Made by a program: the position numbers and the translations under genes. The notes below the pieces were generated by a model. That model had not been told where the DNA came from, ran no database searches, and was given only the letters and a program-made list of their open reading frames with translations. From Alteripontixanthobacter muriae (GTDB lineage: Bacteria; Pseudomonadota; Alphaproteobacteria; Sphingomonadales; Sphingomonadaceae), in the NCBI RefSeq assembly GCF_013336795.1, contig NZ_JAAFZT010000035.1, forward strand, positions 124,001-188,000: DNA of 64,000 nt, read 5' to 3'. Below, piece after piece: positions 51,176-60,651 of this stretch. Positions within the stretch are counted from its first letter, which is position 1; each line of letters opens with the position of its first letter.

Positions 51176-52939
51176 TCAGTCGGCGGTAGCGCCTTCCACT
51201 GGTGCTGCTGGCTCTGTCGAGAGCATCGCTTCCAGGCGCGGATCGCGGGCCGATCGCCAGCCTTGCGCGGTTCGCAGCGCAGCATTCGCCTTCAACGGCG
51301 GAGTGCGGGCGGCGATCGTTTCATGGCCCAACGCTTGAAGGGCGGGGATCATCGCCAGTAAGACGGTATTGTCCTCGACTATCACGGAATCGCCATAGGC
51401 CATGATCAGCGGCAGGCCGAGCGCTTCGTCCAGCGGCAGGCCGAAATCGATGACGCCGATGATCGAACGGGCGACCTGAACCGGAATGGTCGATCCGCCC
51501 GCTGCCCCGATCAGCAGGAATGGCGCGCCTTGCGGATCGTAGACCAGCGTCGGCGCCATGGACGATCTCGGGCGCTTTCCGCCCTCTACCCGGTTGGCGA
51601 CGGGAACACCGTCGATGTCTGGCGAAAAGCTGAAATCCGTCAGTTCATTGTTGAGGTAGAAACCGCCGAACAGCAGACCCGAACCGAAAGCGCCCTCCAC
51701 GGTCGAGGTGTAACTAACGACATTTCCGTCCGCATCGGCCACGACGAAATGAGACGTGCCATTCTCCACCGGTTCGTCGCCATCGGCCTGGGCCAGCGGT
51801 GCGGATGGAGGAACGCCGGGAAGGGCTTCTTCAAGCGCCGTATCACGATCAATCAGCCGCCCCCGCGCCTCCAGATAGGCAGGGTCGATCAGCCCCGCGG
51901 TCGGAACCGGCACGAAGTCCGGATCGGCGAGGTAGAGCTCCCGGTCGGCATAGGCGAGGCGCTGCGATTCAAGGAACAGGTGCCAGGCAGTGGGTGAATC
52001 GGGTCCAAGCATCCCAAGGTCGAATTGCTCGAGCTGCTCGAGCATGGCCAGCACGGCGATGCCCCCTGACGAGGGCGGCCCCATGCCGCAGATGCGATAT
52101 GAGCGGTAGTATCCGCAGATAGGCTCTCGCTCCTTGGCCGCATAGCCTTCGATATCCTCGGCGGTCATGCCGCCAGAGCGCGGCGTCGCTGCGGACACTT
52201 TCGCTGCCAACGCCATGGGGAGCTCGCCCTCGTAGAAGGCTTGCGGCCCCAGCCGAGCGATTCTTTCCAGCGTTGTCGCAAGCGCGGGATTGGTCACACG
52301 CGTGCCAGTGGCGACCGGCTCTCCGGCCGCATCGTAGAACAGGGCGCGTCCGGCGGGATCGGCACTGCCGCGGGTCGCGCTGTCCCGCAGCGAGCTTTCA
52401 AGCCGGCGGTTTACGACCCAGCCATCGCGCGCAAGCGCTATCGCGGGCGCGAACAGCTCCGCCCATTCGAGCCTGCCAAAGCGGGCATGCGCTTTCGCGG
52501 CCAGCGCGATGTTGCCGGGCACACCTACGCTCAAGCCGCTCAGCACGGCCTCGCGGAACGGCAGGGGTTCGCCATCCGCCCCCAGAAACCAGTCGGGGGA
52601 TGCAGCAGAAGGCGCGGTTTCGCGTCCATCGAAGCTGGTTACAGCACCTTGCTGCGTTCCATGCAGCATGAATCCACCGCCACCGATCCCGCTGCTCTGC
52701 GGTTCCACGACCGTCAGGGCCAGCATGACCGCGATGGCGGCATCACTCGCGCTGCCGCCCTGTGCCAGTATGGCGAACCCGGCATCCTCCGCGCGCGGGT
52801 CGGCCGCGCTGACCGTACCCAAGGGCGCAACGGCAGAGTCGATGGCTCCGGTCCGCGGAGCGAGGGTTCCTGGCGGGCTGGTGGTGCAGGCGGACAGTGC
52901 CAGCGGAATGGCGAGTGCGAAAGCGGAAAGGCGAAACAT
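51176..52939 (-). CDS. ggt: Gamma-glutamyltransferase (putative lipoprotein)
   Basis: 587 aa from the ATG at 52939; the in-frame ATG at 52975 falls inside the pyrD gene. The signal ends in a lipobox (ALSAC), so it is probably periplasmic and lipid-anchored. Ntn-hydrolase precursor that self-cleaves: the catalytic Thr is in ENGTSHFVVADADGNVVSYT, followed by NELTDFSF, and the glutathione loop has GGKRPRSSMAPTLV. Transfers gamma-glutamyl groups from glutathione. Starts 11 bp after the pyrD stop, on the same strand. Confidence 0.92.
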   Translation of the reverse strand: MFRLSAFALAIPLALSACTTSPPGTLAPRTGAIDSAVAPLGTVSAADPRAEDAGFAILAQGGSASDAAIAVMLALTVVEPQSSGIGGGGFMLHGTQQGAVTSFDGRETAPSAASPDWFLGADGEPLPFREAVLSGLSVGVPGNIALAAKAHARFGRLEWAELFAPAIALARDGWVVNRRLESSLRDSATRGSADPAGRALFYDAAGEPVATGTRVTNPALATTLERIARLGPQAFYEGELPMALAAKVSAATPRSGGMTAEDIEGYAAKEREPICGYYRSYRICGMGPPSSGGIAVLAMLEQLEQFDLGMLGPDSPTAWHLFLESQRLAYADRELYLADPDFVPVPTAGLIDPAYLEARGRLIDRDTALEEALPGVPPSAPLAQADGDEPVENGTSHFVVADADGNVVSYTSTVEGAFGSGLLFGGFYLNNELTDFSFSPDIDGVPVANRVEGGKRPRSSMAPTLVYDPQGAPFLLIGAAGGSTIPVQVARSIIGVIDFGLPLDEALGLPLIMAYGDSVIVEDNTVLLAMIPALQALGHETIAARTPPLKANAALRTAQGWRSARDPRLEAMLSTEPAAPVEGATAD

Positions 52940-52949
52940 GCCGCGCCTG

Positions 52950-54020
52950 CTACTCGCTTGCCACCGCGGCTTCAATCGTGTCGAAGCCGTCGCGTTCCAT
53001 CAGCCGCTCAAGTCCTCTGGCGATGCGGCGGGCGATCCCCGGCCCCTCATACACCATGGCGCTGTATATCTGGACCAGACTGGCACCGGCGCAAATTCGC
53101 TCCCAGGCATCTTCCGCACTGGCGATCCCGCCTACGCCGACGAGTGGTAGCGCACCCCCGGTCGCCTTGCGAAAGTCGCGCAGCCGGTCCAGCGCCATCT
53201 GCCGCAGCGGAGCACCCGACAACCCACCGGCCTCTTCCCTGCGCGGACTGGTGAGCCCATCGCGCGATAACGTGGTATTGGCGACGATCAGCGCGCCGAG
53301 TTGCTTGTCCATCGCGATACGGGCAATCGCGTCGATATCGGCCGGCGCGAGGTCCGGAGCGACCTTCAGGAAGATCGGCGGCCTGGTGCCATCATCAGTG
53401 TGTTCGTCACGGGCGGCGATGACGGCATCCAGCAGGCCGACCAGCGCGCTCTCGTCCTGCAACGCCCGCAATCCTGGCGTATTGGGGCTGGAGATATTGA
53501 CCGCCAGATAGGATGCCAGCGGCGCCATGATCCCGGCCATACGCGCGTAGTCGGCAATGCGGTCGGGAGAATCCTTGTTGGCGCCGATATTCACGCCGAC
53601 GATGCCGCCGCCCCGAGAACGCGACCCGGACTCGGCAAGTGCGGCCCGCGCGCGCAACCGTTCCGCCGCCGGTTCGGCTCCGCCATTGTTGAACCCCATG
53701 CGGTTGATCACCGCCCTGTCCTGCGTCAGCCGGAACAGGCGAGGCAGCGAATTGCCGGATTGGGGCAGGGGCGTGATCGAACCCACTTCGGCGAAGCCGA
53801 ATCCCAACCCCAGCAGTTCGTCGGGGACGAGCGCATCCTTGTCGAACCCCGCCGCCATTCCCACCGGATTGGGGAAGGACAGCCCCGCAACCTTCGTCGC
53901 GAGCTTCCCCACAGGAGCACGGGGACCGGGCGGACGCAGGCGCAGCGCGCGCAGGGCGAGGGTATGGGCCCGTTCGGGGTCGAGCCTGAACAATGCGGGG
54001 CGCAGCAAGCCATAGAACAT
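52950..54020 (-). CDS. pyrD: Quinone-dependent dihydroorotate dehydrogenase (class 2)
   Basis: 356 aa from the ATG at 54020, which gives the usual N-terminal membrane-association helices (MFYGLLRPALFRLDPERAHTL). FMN barrel with GMAAGFDKDA, GFAEVGSITPLPQSGN, NRMGFNNGGAE and the class 2 active-site Ser in VNISSPNTPGLRALQ. De novo pyrimidine synthesis, linked to the respiratory quinone pool. An upstream ATG at 54206 would overlap the small transcript described at 54102. Confidence 0.94.
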   Translation of the reverse strand: MFYGLLRPALFRLDPERAHTLALRALRLRPPGPRAPVGKLATKVAGLSFPNPVGMAAGFDKDALVPDELLGLGFGFAEVGSITPLPQSGNSLPRLFRLTQDRAVINRMGFNNGGAEPAAERLRARAALAESGSRSRGGGIVGVNIGANKDSPDRIADYARMAGIMAPLASYLAVNISSPNTPGLRALQDESALVGLLDAVIAARDEHTDDGTRPPIFLKVAPDLAPADIDAIARIAMDKQLGALIVANTTLSRDGLTSPRREEAGGLSGAPLRQMALDRLRDFRKATGGALPLVGVGGIASAEDAWERICAGASLVQIYSAMVYEGPGIARRIARGLERLMERDGFDTIEAAVASE

Positions 54021-54101
54021 CGCTTGGCCTATGCGGCCTGAGCCGCGCGATGTCGATATGGCCGGAGCGCCACCTGCAGATCCGCCTGACAAATTTCCGT
54101 C

Positions 54102-54233
54102 ATGAAAGGTCGAAAATGGATGCAACCGGCAAGTTTTGTCGATTCCATACAATCGTTGCTGAGCGAATCCCGCTATCAGGACCTTGCGACCCGAAGGGCT
54201 CGGCACAGTAATGTGAAGAGTTCCTCGACTTGA
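54102..54233 (+). CDS. Candidate 43-aa small protein or leader ORF
   Basis: ATG at 54102, TGA at 54231-54233, directly followed by a strong terminator. The 43-residue product starts MKGRKWMQPASFVD, has an amphipathic middle (SIQSLLSESRYQDLATRRAR) and a Ser-rich end. It is basic and not membrane-like. No clear ribosome site precedes the ATG, so translation is uncertain. The segment may instead encode a small RNA or the leader of the AraC-type gene downstream. Confidence 0.4.
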   Translation: MKGRKWMQPASFVDSIQSLLSESRYQDLATRRARHSNVKSSST

Positions 54234-54235
54234 AG

Positions 54236-54270
54236 GACGGTTCTCGTTAATCCGAGGACCGTCTTTTTTT
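54236..54270 (+). terminator. Strong intrinsic terminator 26 bp before the AraC-type gene
   Basis: GACGGTTCTCG and CGAGGACCGTC form an 11-bp stem (one T-G pair) with loop TTAATC, followed by seven T. It cannot belong to pyrD, which is on the other strand and starts upstream, so it ends a short plus-strand transcript from the 54021-54235 region or attenuates the downstream gene. Confidence 0.9.
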
Positions 54271-54295
54271 GTTCATGGACAGGTCGGTCACGTAA

Positions 54296-55270
54296 ATGGC
54301 GTCGAACGGAACCGGAAATGTAAGCTCGCACGGAGACGACCATTCTCTGCCGCTTACCGATTCCTCTCGCATAAAGCTCGATTATTACGCGCCGCCGCAA
54401 TCTTTACTTTCCTATGTGACAACATTATATCATTTTCGCTGCGACGATGCGGAGATCCGCGACATGCAACCCGCCGCGATCGGCCAATTGACACTGTTCC
54501 CCTGGGGCAGGGGGACGATGCGATTTGCCGAAGGCATCGAGGATCAATCGCATGAGTTGAACCTGCTCACGCCCACCTCGCAAGCGGCCAGCTTCACCGT
54601 TGACGGGCCGTTCCACGCGATCGGCCTTGCGCTGCTGCCTTTGGGTTGGGCAGCTTTGACCGATCTGTCCGCCTGCGAATATTCCAATCGGCTGCTGCCT
54701 GCATCTGACTGGCTGGATGGGGCGGAACAGATCGGCGCCGAACTTGCCGAGAAATACCGCAAAGGCGAGATTTCGGGCGAGGAATGCGGGCAGGAACTGG
54801 CGGCCTATGCTGCCGACAGAATGTCGCCCCCGAACAGGCGCCACATGGAACTGATCGATCAGGTCACAAAGTGGCTCGGCACCTCGCTTCATCCGCCTGT
54901 GGAGCAGCTTTATGCGCTGACCTCGTACTCTCGAAGGCAGACGCAACGTCTTTGCGAACGCTACTTCGGCCTGTGCCCGCAAGCACTGGCACGAAAATAT
55001 CGCGCGCTGCGCGCTGCCATGTTGCTCAATTCCCCCGACCTGCCCGAGGCTGCGGCTACGCATATTGCCGACAGTTTCTACGATCAGTCGCACATGATTC
55101 GCGAAATTCGCCACTTTACCGGGCGAACGCCGACGCGGTTCGCCGGGTCGGACACAGAAATTCTGCGCGAAGTGCTGCATCGCCGGAATTTGCGTGAGGT
55201 GCAGGTGGGGTTGCCGGATGATCTGATCGCCGAGGGCAAGGCGTCGGGCGATGGTCAGGAGAGCAGGTAG
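54296..55270 (+). CDS. AraC-type transcriptional regulator
   Basis: 324 aa. The N-terminal half is an effector-type domain beginning near LDYYAPPQSLLSYVTTLYHF, with GPFHAIGLALLPLGWAAL. The C-terminal AraC HTH spans about 195-290: PPVEQLYALTSYSRRQTQRL (first HTH), then AATHIADSFYDQSHMIREI and FTGRTPTRFAG (second HTH and the usual end). Its start lies only 26 bp after a strong terminator, so its promoter must overlap the terminator or transcription must read through. The ligand and targets are unknown. Confidence 0.85.
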   Translation: MASNGTGNVSSHGDDHSLPLTDSSRIKLDYYAPPQSLLSYVTTLYHFRCDDAEIRDMQPAAIGQLTLFPWGRGTMRFAEGIEDQSHELNLLTPTSQAASFTVDGPFHAIGLALLPLGWAALTDLSACEYSNRLLPASDWLDGAEQIGAELAEKYRKGEISGEECGQELAAYAADRMSPPNRRHMELIDQVTKWLGTSLHPPVEQLYALTSYSRRQTQRLCERYFGLCPQALARKYRALRAAMLLNSPDLPEAAATHIADSFYDQSHMIREIRHFTGRTPTRFAGSDTEILREVLHRRNLREVQVGLPDDLIAEGKASGDGQESR

Positions 55271-55343
55271 GAACGGGGTGGCTGGCCAAACACCCGTCGC
55301 TTTGGCAGATAGGACGCAAGATAAAATTACTCTGGAGAGTGTC

Positions 55344-57194
55344 TTGCCTCTTAAATCCACCTTTTCCGCGAAATTTCCTGCCGCTTCCGGCATCGTCCTG
55401 GCCTTTGCCCTGGCGGGCTGCGCGACGACGCCGTCCACAGGCAGTGCTCCGCTCGTCACCCCCGTGGCCGCGACCGACACCGGCACGCCGGTCGTCCGCC
55501 CCACAGCCGACATCGGCACCTTTTTCGAAAATTACGATTCGGCGCAGCTCGAACTTTCGCCGCTCAGCAAGGCCTATCGCGGGATCCGTGACGAGGATTA
55601 CGGCCGCTGGGGTGATTTCAGCGATGCCGCCGAACTGCGCGAGGAACGCCTGCTGCAGAACTCTGCCGACGCCATGCAGGCAGCTTACGAGCTTGGCGAA
55701 CTGCCCCAGCAGGATGCTCTCAGCTATCGCCTGTTCAACGCCATGGCGCAGCGGAGCGCCGCCACCTTCCCCTATCGCGAATATGGCTATGTTTTCGACC
55801 AGATGAATGGGGCGCAGAGCCAGCTTCCGGCTTTTCTGATCAACATCCACTCGGTTGCAGACGAAAGCCAGGCGCGTGATTACATCAGCCGCATTCAGGG
55901 CATCGGCCCCGGTCTCGACACGCTGATTGCCGAATCGCGGGAACGCGCCGCCGCTGGCGTCATGCCGCCGAAGTGGGTCTATCCCTATGTAATTTCCGAC
56001 GTAAACAATCTGTTGAGCGCCGGCACGGACAATGCCGTTCTGGAAGATTTCGCAGGCAAGGTCGGAAAGCTGTCGATCGCGGATGCGACCAAGGCCGATC
56101 TGATCGCACAGGCGACTGCGGCATGGACCGGCTCGGCCGCGCCTGCCTACACTCGTCTCCTGGCCGAAATGCAGCGACAGCAGGGCATGGCGGGCACCGA
56201 TGACGGCGTCTGGCGCTTCCCGCAGGGTGCGCAATATTACGACGCACTGCTGTCCAACTACACCACGACCGACCTGACGGCGGATCAGATCCATAACATC
56301 GGTCTGCGCGAGATCGACCGGATACACGGCGAGATGCGCGCTATCATGCAGCAGGTCGGCTTCGAAGGCACGTTGCAGGAATTCTTCGAATATGTGCGCA
56401 CCGATCCGCAGTTCTTCTACGATAATCGCGAGGACTACCTTGCCGCGGTGAAGGAAAAGGATGAGGCCATGGCCGCCGTTCTGCCGCGCTATTTCGGCGT
56501 ATTGCCGACCGATCCGCTGCAGGTGAAAGCCGTGGAAGCATTCCGCGAACAGAGCGCGGGCAAGGCATTCTACCAGCGCCCGGCACCCGACGGTTCGCGC
56601 CCCGGCACCTATTACGTCAATCTTTACCGGCTTGAGGACATGTCCAGGAACGAGCTGGAAGCGCTGTATTATCACGAAGGCCTTCCCGGCCATCACCTGC
56701 AGCTATCCATCCAGACGCAGCTGGGCGATGTGCCGGCCTTCCGCCGGTTCGGTGGCGTCACCGCCTATACCGAAGGCTGGGGTCTTTATTCCGAGGAACT
56801 GGGCAAGGACATGGGGTTCTACACCGATCCCTATTCCGATTTCGGTCGCCTCGGCATGGAATTGTGGCGCGCGGCGCGGCTGGTGGTCGACACCGGCATC
56901 CATTCCAAGCGCTGGAGCCGGGAGCGGGCGATCGACTATTTGAAGACCAATACGCCCAATCCCGATGGCGATATTCGCAAGGCCATCGAACGCTACATCG
57001 TCTATCCGGGTCAGGCGACGGCCTACATGATCGGCAAGTTGAAGATCATGGAACTGCGCGAACGCGCCCGCACCGAATTGGGCGACCGGTTCGACATCCG
57101 CGAATTCCACGATGCCGTGTTGAAAACAGGACCGGTGCCGCTCGATATTCTCGAGGAAAATGTCGAAGCCTATATCGCTGCCGAGCAGGCTTGA
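55344..57194 (+). CDS. DUF885-family zinc-metallopeptidase-like lipoprotein
   Basis: 616 aa from the TTG at 55344 (GGAGAG just upstream), which yields a short signal peptide ending in the lipobox LAGC; earlier starts overlap the AraC-type gene. DUF885 domain with a HEGLPGHH motif at residues 444-451, as in HExxH-type metallopeptidases, and an EGWGLYSEELGKDMGFY segment where further metal ligands are expected. Family members are secreted dipeptidases or similar peptidases; the substrate here is unknown. A 7-bp hairpin (CGTTAGC/GCTAACG) follows the stop. Confidence 0.87.
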   Translation: MPLKSTFSAKFPAASGIVLAFALAGCATTPSTGSAPLVTPVAATDTGTPVVRPTADIGTFFENYDSAQLELSPLSKAYRGIRDEDYGRWGDFSDAAELREERLLQNSADAMQAAYELGELPQQDALSYRLFNAMAQRSAATFPYREYGYVFDQMNGAQSQLPAFLINIHSVADESQARDYISRIQGIGPGLDTLIAESRERAAAGVMPPKWVYPYVISDVNNLLSAGTDNAVLEDFAGKVGKLSIADATKADLIAQATAAWTGSAAPAYTRLLAEMQRQQGMAGTDDGVWRFPQGAQYYDALLSNYTTTDLTADQIHNIGLREIDRIHGEMRAIMQQVGFEGTLQEFFEYVRTDPQFFYDNREDYLAAVKEKDEAMAAVLPRYFGVLPTDPLQVKAVEAFREQSAGKAFYQRPAPDGSRPGTYYVNLYRLEDMSRNELEALYYHEGLPGHHLQLSIQTQLGDVPAFRRFGGVTAYTEGWGLYSEELGKDMGFYTDPYSDFGRLGMELWRAARLVVDTGIHSKRWSRERAIDYLKTNTPNPDGDIRKAIERYIVYPGQATAYMIGKLKIMELRERARTELGDRFDIREFHDAVLKTGPVPLDILEENVEAYIAAEQA

Positions 57195-57282
57195 ACGTTA
57201 GCCACAGACCCGCAAACCCGCAGAAATGCTAACGACTCGCAACAAGCGGTTTAGCGTTGAAAGGCTGGCGACCCCTTCTTAG

Positions 57283-57313
57283 GTGAATTCGGAGCGATTT
57301 GCTCTGAATTCAC
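57283..57313. promoter_or_regulatory. 31-bp inverted repeat in front of the suf regulator gene
   Basis: Arms GTGAATTCGGAGC and GCTCTGAATTCAC are inverted copies with one mismatch in 13, separated by GATTT. The repeat ends 12 bp before the ATG of the Rrf2-type gene, overlapping the expected promoter or leader. A likely operator for autoregulation of the suf operon, or an mRNA hairpin near the ribosome site; sequence alone does not decide. Confidence 0.6.
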
Positions 57314-57325
57314 AGAGAGGGCTTC

Positions 57326-57808
57326 ATGCGTCTTTCCAATCTTGCGGATTATGCCGTTGTCGTGATGAGCGCCGCCGCGCGCCATTGCGGTTCTGCGCGC
57401 ATCTCCGCGGCGGAACTGGCACAGGAAACCGGCCTTCCAGCCCCTACGGTGCAGAAACTGGTCAGCCGGCTGGTCTCAGCAGGTTTGCTGAGGTCGCTGC
57501 GCGGCGCAAAGGGCGGGTTACAACTCGCGCGCCCCGCCGCTGCCATTACCCTTGTCGATATCGTCGAGGCCGTGGAAGGGCCGATTGCCCTTACCGCATG
57601 TGTGGAAAGCGGCACGGCGACAGGCGGCAAGCGCGATTGCGGGATGGAGGACAGCTGCGCCGTGCGTCCGCACTGGCCGATGGTGAATGCCGTTATGCGC
57701 GATGCCCTGGCCGGTATCCCGCTTACCCGCCTCGCCGATCTTCAGGCACCTGCGATTGAAGCAAGAAGCCATGGTGGTTCGCCCGCCAGGATGGAAATGA
57801 CACGATGA
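57326..57808 (+). CDS. Rrf2-family SUF system regulator
   Basis: 160 aa. Winged helix at 1-75 ([55 protein letters not shown]) and an IscR-like Cys cluster Cys92, Cys105, Cys111 for a [2Fe-2S] centre ([14 protein letters not shown]); spacing is wider than IscR 92/98/104. GAGAGGG precedes the ATG. It overlaps sufB by 4 bp and so is the first gene of the operon; it would sense cluster status and repress the operon. Confidence 0.9.
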   Translation: MRLSNLADYAVVVMSAAARHCGSARISAAELAQETGLPAPTVQKLVSRLVSAGLLRSLRGAKGGLQLARPAAAITLVDIVEAVEGPIALTACVESGTATGGKRDCGMEDSCAVRPHWPMVNAVMRDALAGIPLTRLADLQAPAIEARSHGGSPARMEMTR

Positions 57809-59340
57809 ACGAACATACCACTCTGCTCGATGCCGAGAACGGCACCACTGTCCTTGACGAACGGGCGGAGAAGCCCGTGCAGGATCAGGCCGCGCGCGAT
57901 GCCGCCAAGGCGCAGGAAACCTACGCCTACGGCTTCTCCAGCGATATCGAGCAGGATTTCGCGCCCAAGGGCCTGAACGAAGATACCGTCCGCTTCATTT
58001 CGGCCAAGAAGAACGAACCGGAATGGATGCTGGATTGGCGCCTGAAGGCATTCCGCCTGTGGCAGACCATGGAAGCGCCGAACTGGGCCAAGCTGAAGGT
58101 CGATCCGATCGACTATCAGGACGCGTTCTATTACGCCGAACCGCGCAAGAAGCCTTCGCTCGAAAGCCTCGACGAACTCGATCCCGAGATCAAGGCGGTA
58201 TACGACAAGCTGGGCATTCCCATTGCCGAACAGGAAGTCCTTGCCGGTGTCGAAGGCGCACGGAAAGTGGCCGTGGACGCGGTCTTCGATTCCGTCTCGG
58301 TTGCCACCACCTTCCGCGCGGAACTCGAGAAAGCGGGCGTCATCTTCCGCTCGATCAGCGAGGCGATCCGCGAATATCCCGATCTCGTGCGCAAATGGCT
58401 GGGCAAGGTCGTGCCGCAGCGCGACAATTTCTTCGCGACGCTGAACAGCGCGGTCTTTTCCGACGGCACCTTCGTCTACATCCCCGAAGGCGTGCGCTGC
58501 CCGATGGAACTGTCGACCTATTTCCGTATCAATGCGGAAAATACCGGCCAGTTCGAACGCACGCTGATCGTCGCCGAAAAAGGCAGCTATGTCAGCTATC
58601 TGGAAGGCTGCACCGCGCCGATGCGCGATGAAAACCAGCTGCATGCCGCCGTGGTCGAACTGGTCGCGATGGAAGATGCCGAGATCAAGTACAGCACCGT
58701 CCAGAACTGGTATCCCGGCGACAAGGACGGCAAGGGTGGGATCTTCAATTTCGTGACGAAGCGCGGTCTTTGCCAGGGCGACCGGTCCAAGATTTCCTGG
58801 ACTCAGGTGGAGACCGGCAGCGCGATTACCTGGAAATACCCGTCCTGCGTGCTGAACGGCGAGGACAGCGTGGGCGAATTCTACTCCGTCGCGCTGACGA
58901 ACAATCACCAGCAGGCCGATACCGGCACCAAGATGATCCATAATGGCAAGGGTTCGCGCTCGACGATCATATCCAAGGGCATCAGCGCAGGGCAGAGCGA
59001 TAATACCTATCGCGGGCTGGTCCGCGTGGGTCCGAATGCCGACAATGTGCGAAATTTCACGCAATGCGATTCGCTGCTGCTGGGCGACCGCTGCGGGGCG
59101 CATACCGTGCCCTATATCGAGGTGAAGAACCCCTCGGCCCAGATCGAGCATGAGGCGACCACCAGCAAGATCTCGGACGATCAGTTGTTCTACGCCATGC
59201 AGCGCGGGCTGGACGAGGAAGAGGCCGTGGCACTGATCGTCAACGGCTTCGCAAAGGACGTCATGCGTCAATTGCCGATGGAATTTGCCGTGGAAGCGCA
59301 GAAACTGCTCGCCATCAGCCTCGAAGGGAGCGTCGGATGA
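57805..59340 (+). CDS. sufB: Fe-S scaffold protein SufB
   Basis: 511 aa. Assembles clusters with SufC and SufD in the SUF pathway, which copes with oxidative stress and iron limitation. [71 protein letters not shown] and the C-terminal [21 protein letters not shown] are conserved SufB segments. The N-terminus is slightly longer than in E. coli SufB. ATGA overlaps with the regulator upstream and the DUF559-like gene downstream. Confidence 0.96.
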   Translation: MNEHTTLLDAENGTTVLDERAEKPVQDQAARDAAKAQETYAYGFSSDIEQDFAPKGLNEDTVRFISAKKNEPEWMLDWRLKAFRLWQTMEAPNWAKLKVDPIDYQDAFYYAEPRKKPSLESLDELDPEIKAVYDKLGIPIAEQEVLAGVEGARKVAVDAVFDSVSVATTFRAELEKAGVIFRSISEAIREYPDLVRKWLGKVVPQRDNFFATLNSAVFSDGTFVYIPEGVRCPMELSTYFRINAENTGQFERTLIVAEKGSYVSYLEGCTAPMRDENQLHAAVVELVAMEDAEIKYSTVQNWYPGDKDGKGGIFNFVTKRGLCQGDRSKISWTQVETGSAITWKYPSCVLNGEDSVGEFYSVALTNNHQQADTGTKMIHNGKGSRSTIISKGISAGQSDNTYRGLVRVGPNADNVRNFTQCDSLLLGDRCGAHTVPYIEVKNPSAQIEHEATTSKISDDQLFYAMQRGLDEEEAVALIVNGFAKDVMRQLPMEFAVEAQKLLAISLEGSVG

Positions 59341-59858
59341 AATCGACCCTGACACTCGGCGCGGCCAAATCCGACGCCCCCATGTCGCCGCAGGATGCGA
59401 TCCGCGCCTGGAAAATCTCGGATGCGCGGGCGAAGGCGCTGAAGGAACGGGCCCGCGACATGCGCCGCAATCCTACCGACGCGCAGGCGAAACTGTGGGA
59501 ACGGCTGAAGGATTCGAAGCTCGGCAGTTTCAACTTCCGCCCGCAGGTGGTGATGGGATCGGCCATCGTCGATTTCGCCTGCCGGCCGCGCTGGCTGGTG
59601 GTGGAGATCACCTCCGCAGATGAGGCGCAGGCCGCGATCGAGGCCTTGAGCGACCGCAAGCTGACTGCCGTTGGCGTGCGCGTGATGCGCTTCGCCGAAC
59701 AGCGGGTGATGGAGGAGATCGACGCCGTCTGCGAAGAGATCCTGACCGAACTTCGCGCACCGTTCGAACGGCCGCAGATCGCCGGTCCGGCTAGCGGCGG
59801 AGAGCGCAGCCAGAACGCACCGCGCCGCGACTTCAATCGCCAGGGCTCCATCCGCTGA
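59337..59858 (+). CDS. DUF559-like protein embedded in the suf operon, catalytic residues altered
   Basis: 173 aa. The core (about 35-135) has DUF559 (Vsr-like endonuclease fold) segments: [43 protein letters not shown] and VRVMRF. The usual E-x-D-G-x-x-H site after the third strand reads Glu90-I-T-S-A-D, so the second acidic residue and His are gone. First 34 and last 40 residues are extra, the tail basic and Gly/Pro-rich. It overlaps sufB by 4 bp and is 49 bp before sufC. A structural or RNA/DNA-binding role in the operon is possible; function unknown. Confidence 0.75.
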   Translation: MKSTLTLGAAKSDAPMSPQDAIRAWKISDARAKALKERARDMRRNPTDAQAKLWERLKDSKLGSFNFRPQVVMGSAIVDFACRPRWLVVEITSADEAQAAIEALSDRKLTAVGVRVMRFAEQRVMEEIDAVCEEILTELRAPFERPQIAGPASGGERSQNAPRRDFNRQGSIR

Positions 59859-59907
59859 TTGCGGAACGAGGGCCCGGCGAATCAGAACAGGTAATTCGGA
59901 AAACGAC

Positions 59908-60651
59908 ATGTTGAAAATCGACAATCTTCACGCCGAAGTGGGCGGAACGCAGATCCTGAACGGCTTGGACCTGGAAGTGAATGCGGGCGAGGTCCACGCC
60001 ATCATGGGCCCGAACGGCGCGGGCAAGTCCACGCTGGCCTATGTGCTTGGCGGGCGCCCCGGATACGAAGTGACGGATGGCTCGGTGAGCTTCATGGGCA
60101 AGGATTTGCTCGACATGGATCCCCATGAACGCGCTGCGCTGGGCTTGTTCCTGGGCTTCCAATATCCGGTCGAGATCCCCGGCGTTTCGAACGTACAATT
60201 CCTGCGCGAGGCGCTGAACGCCCAGCGCAAGAGCCGGGGCGAGGAACCGCTGTCCGCCGGCGATTTCCTGAAGCTGGCGCGCGAGAAGGCTGCGCTGCTG
60301 CAGATGGACATGGAGATGCTCAAGCGGAACGTGAATGTCGGCTTCTCCGGCGGCGAGAAGAAGCGCGCCGAGATGGTTCAGATGGGCATTTTGGGGCCGA
60401 AGATGGCCGTTCTGGACGAGACCGACAGCGGCCTTGATATCGATGCACTGCGCATCGTTGGTGACGGTATCAATTCCATGCAGCGTGCGCCCGACAAGGC
60501 GGTCCTGCTGATCACCCATTATCAGCGCCTGCTGGACGTGGTGAAGCCCGATTTCGTGCATGTCCTGGCCAAGGGCCGTATCGTGAAGACCGGCGGTGCC
60601 GATCTGGCGGTAACGCTGGAGAGCGAAGGCTACGAAGCGGTGGCGGCCTGA
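59908..60651 (+). CDS. sufC: Fe-S assembly ATPase SufC
   Basis: 247 aa ABC-type ATPase of the SufBCD scaffold. Walker A GPNGAGKST (34-42), Q-loop FLGFQYPVEIPGV, signature FSGGEKKRAEM, Walker B MAVLDETDSGLDID and the H-loop LLITHYQRLL. Acts without a membrane domain. Translation of sufD starts in its stop codon (TGATG). Confidence 0.97.
   Translation: MLKIDNLHAEVGGTQILNGLDLEVNAGEVHAIMGPNGAGKSTLAYVLGGRPGYEVTDGSVSFMGKDLLDMDPHERAALGLFLGFQYPVEIPGVSNVQFLREALNAQRKSRGEEPLSAGDFLKLAREKAALLQMDMEMLKRNVNVGFSGGEKKRAEMVQMGILGPKMAVLDETDSGLDIDALRIVGDGINSMQRAPDKAVLLITHYQRLLDVVKPDFVHVLAKGRIVKTGGADLAVTLESEGYEAVAA

Noticed and set aside
55116-56696. Long minus-strand frame over the DUF885 gene
   Set aside because: The plus strand encodes a signal peptide and HEGLPGHH motif; the antisense frame has no supporting feature.
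57742-59355. Long open frame antisense to sufB
   Set aside because: sufB on the plus strand is unmistakable and couples to both neighbours; the antisense frame has no motif.
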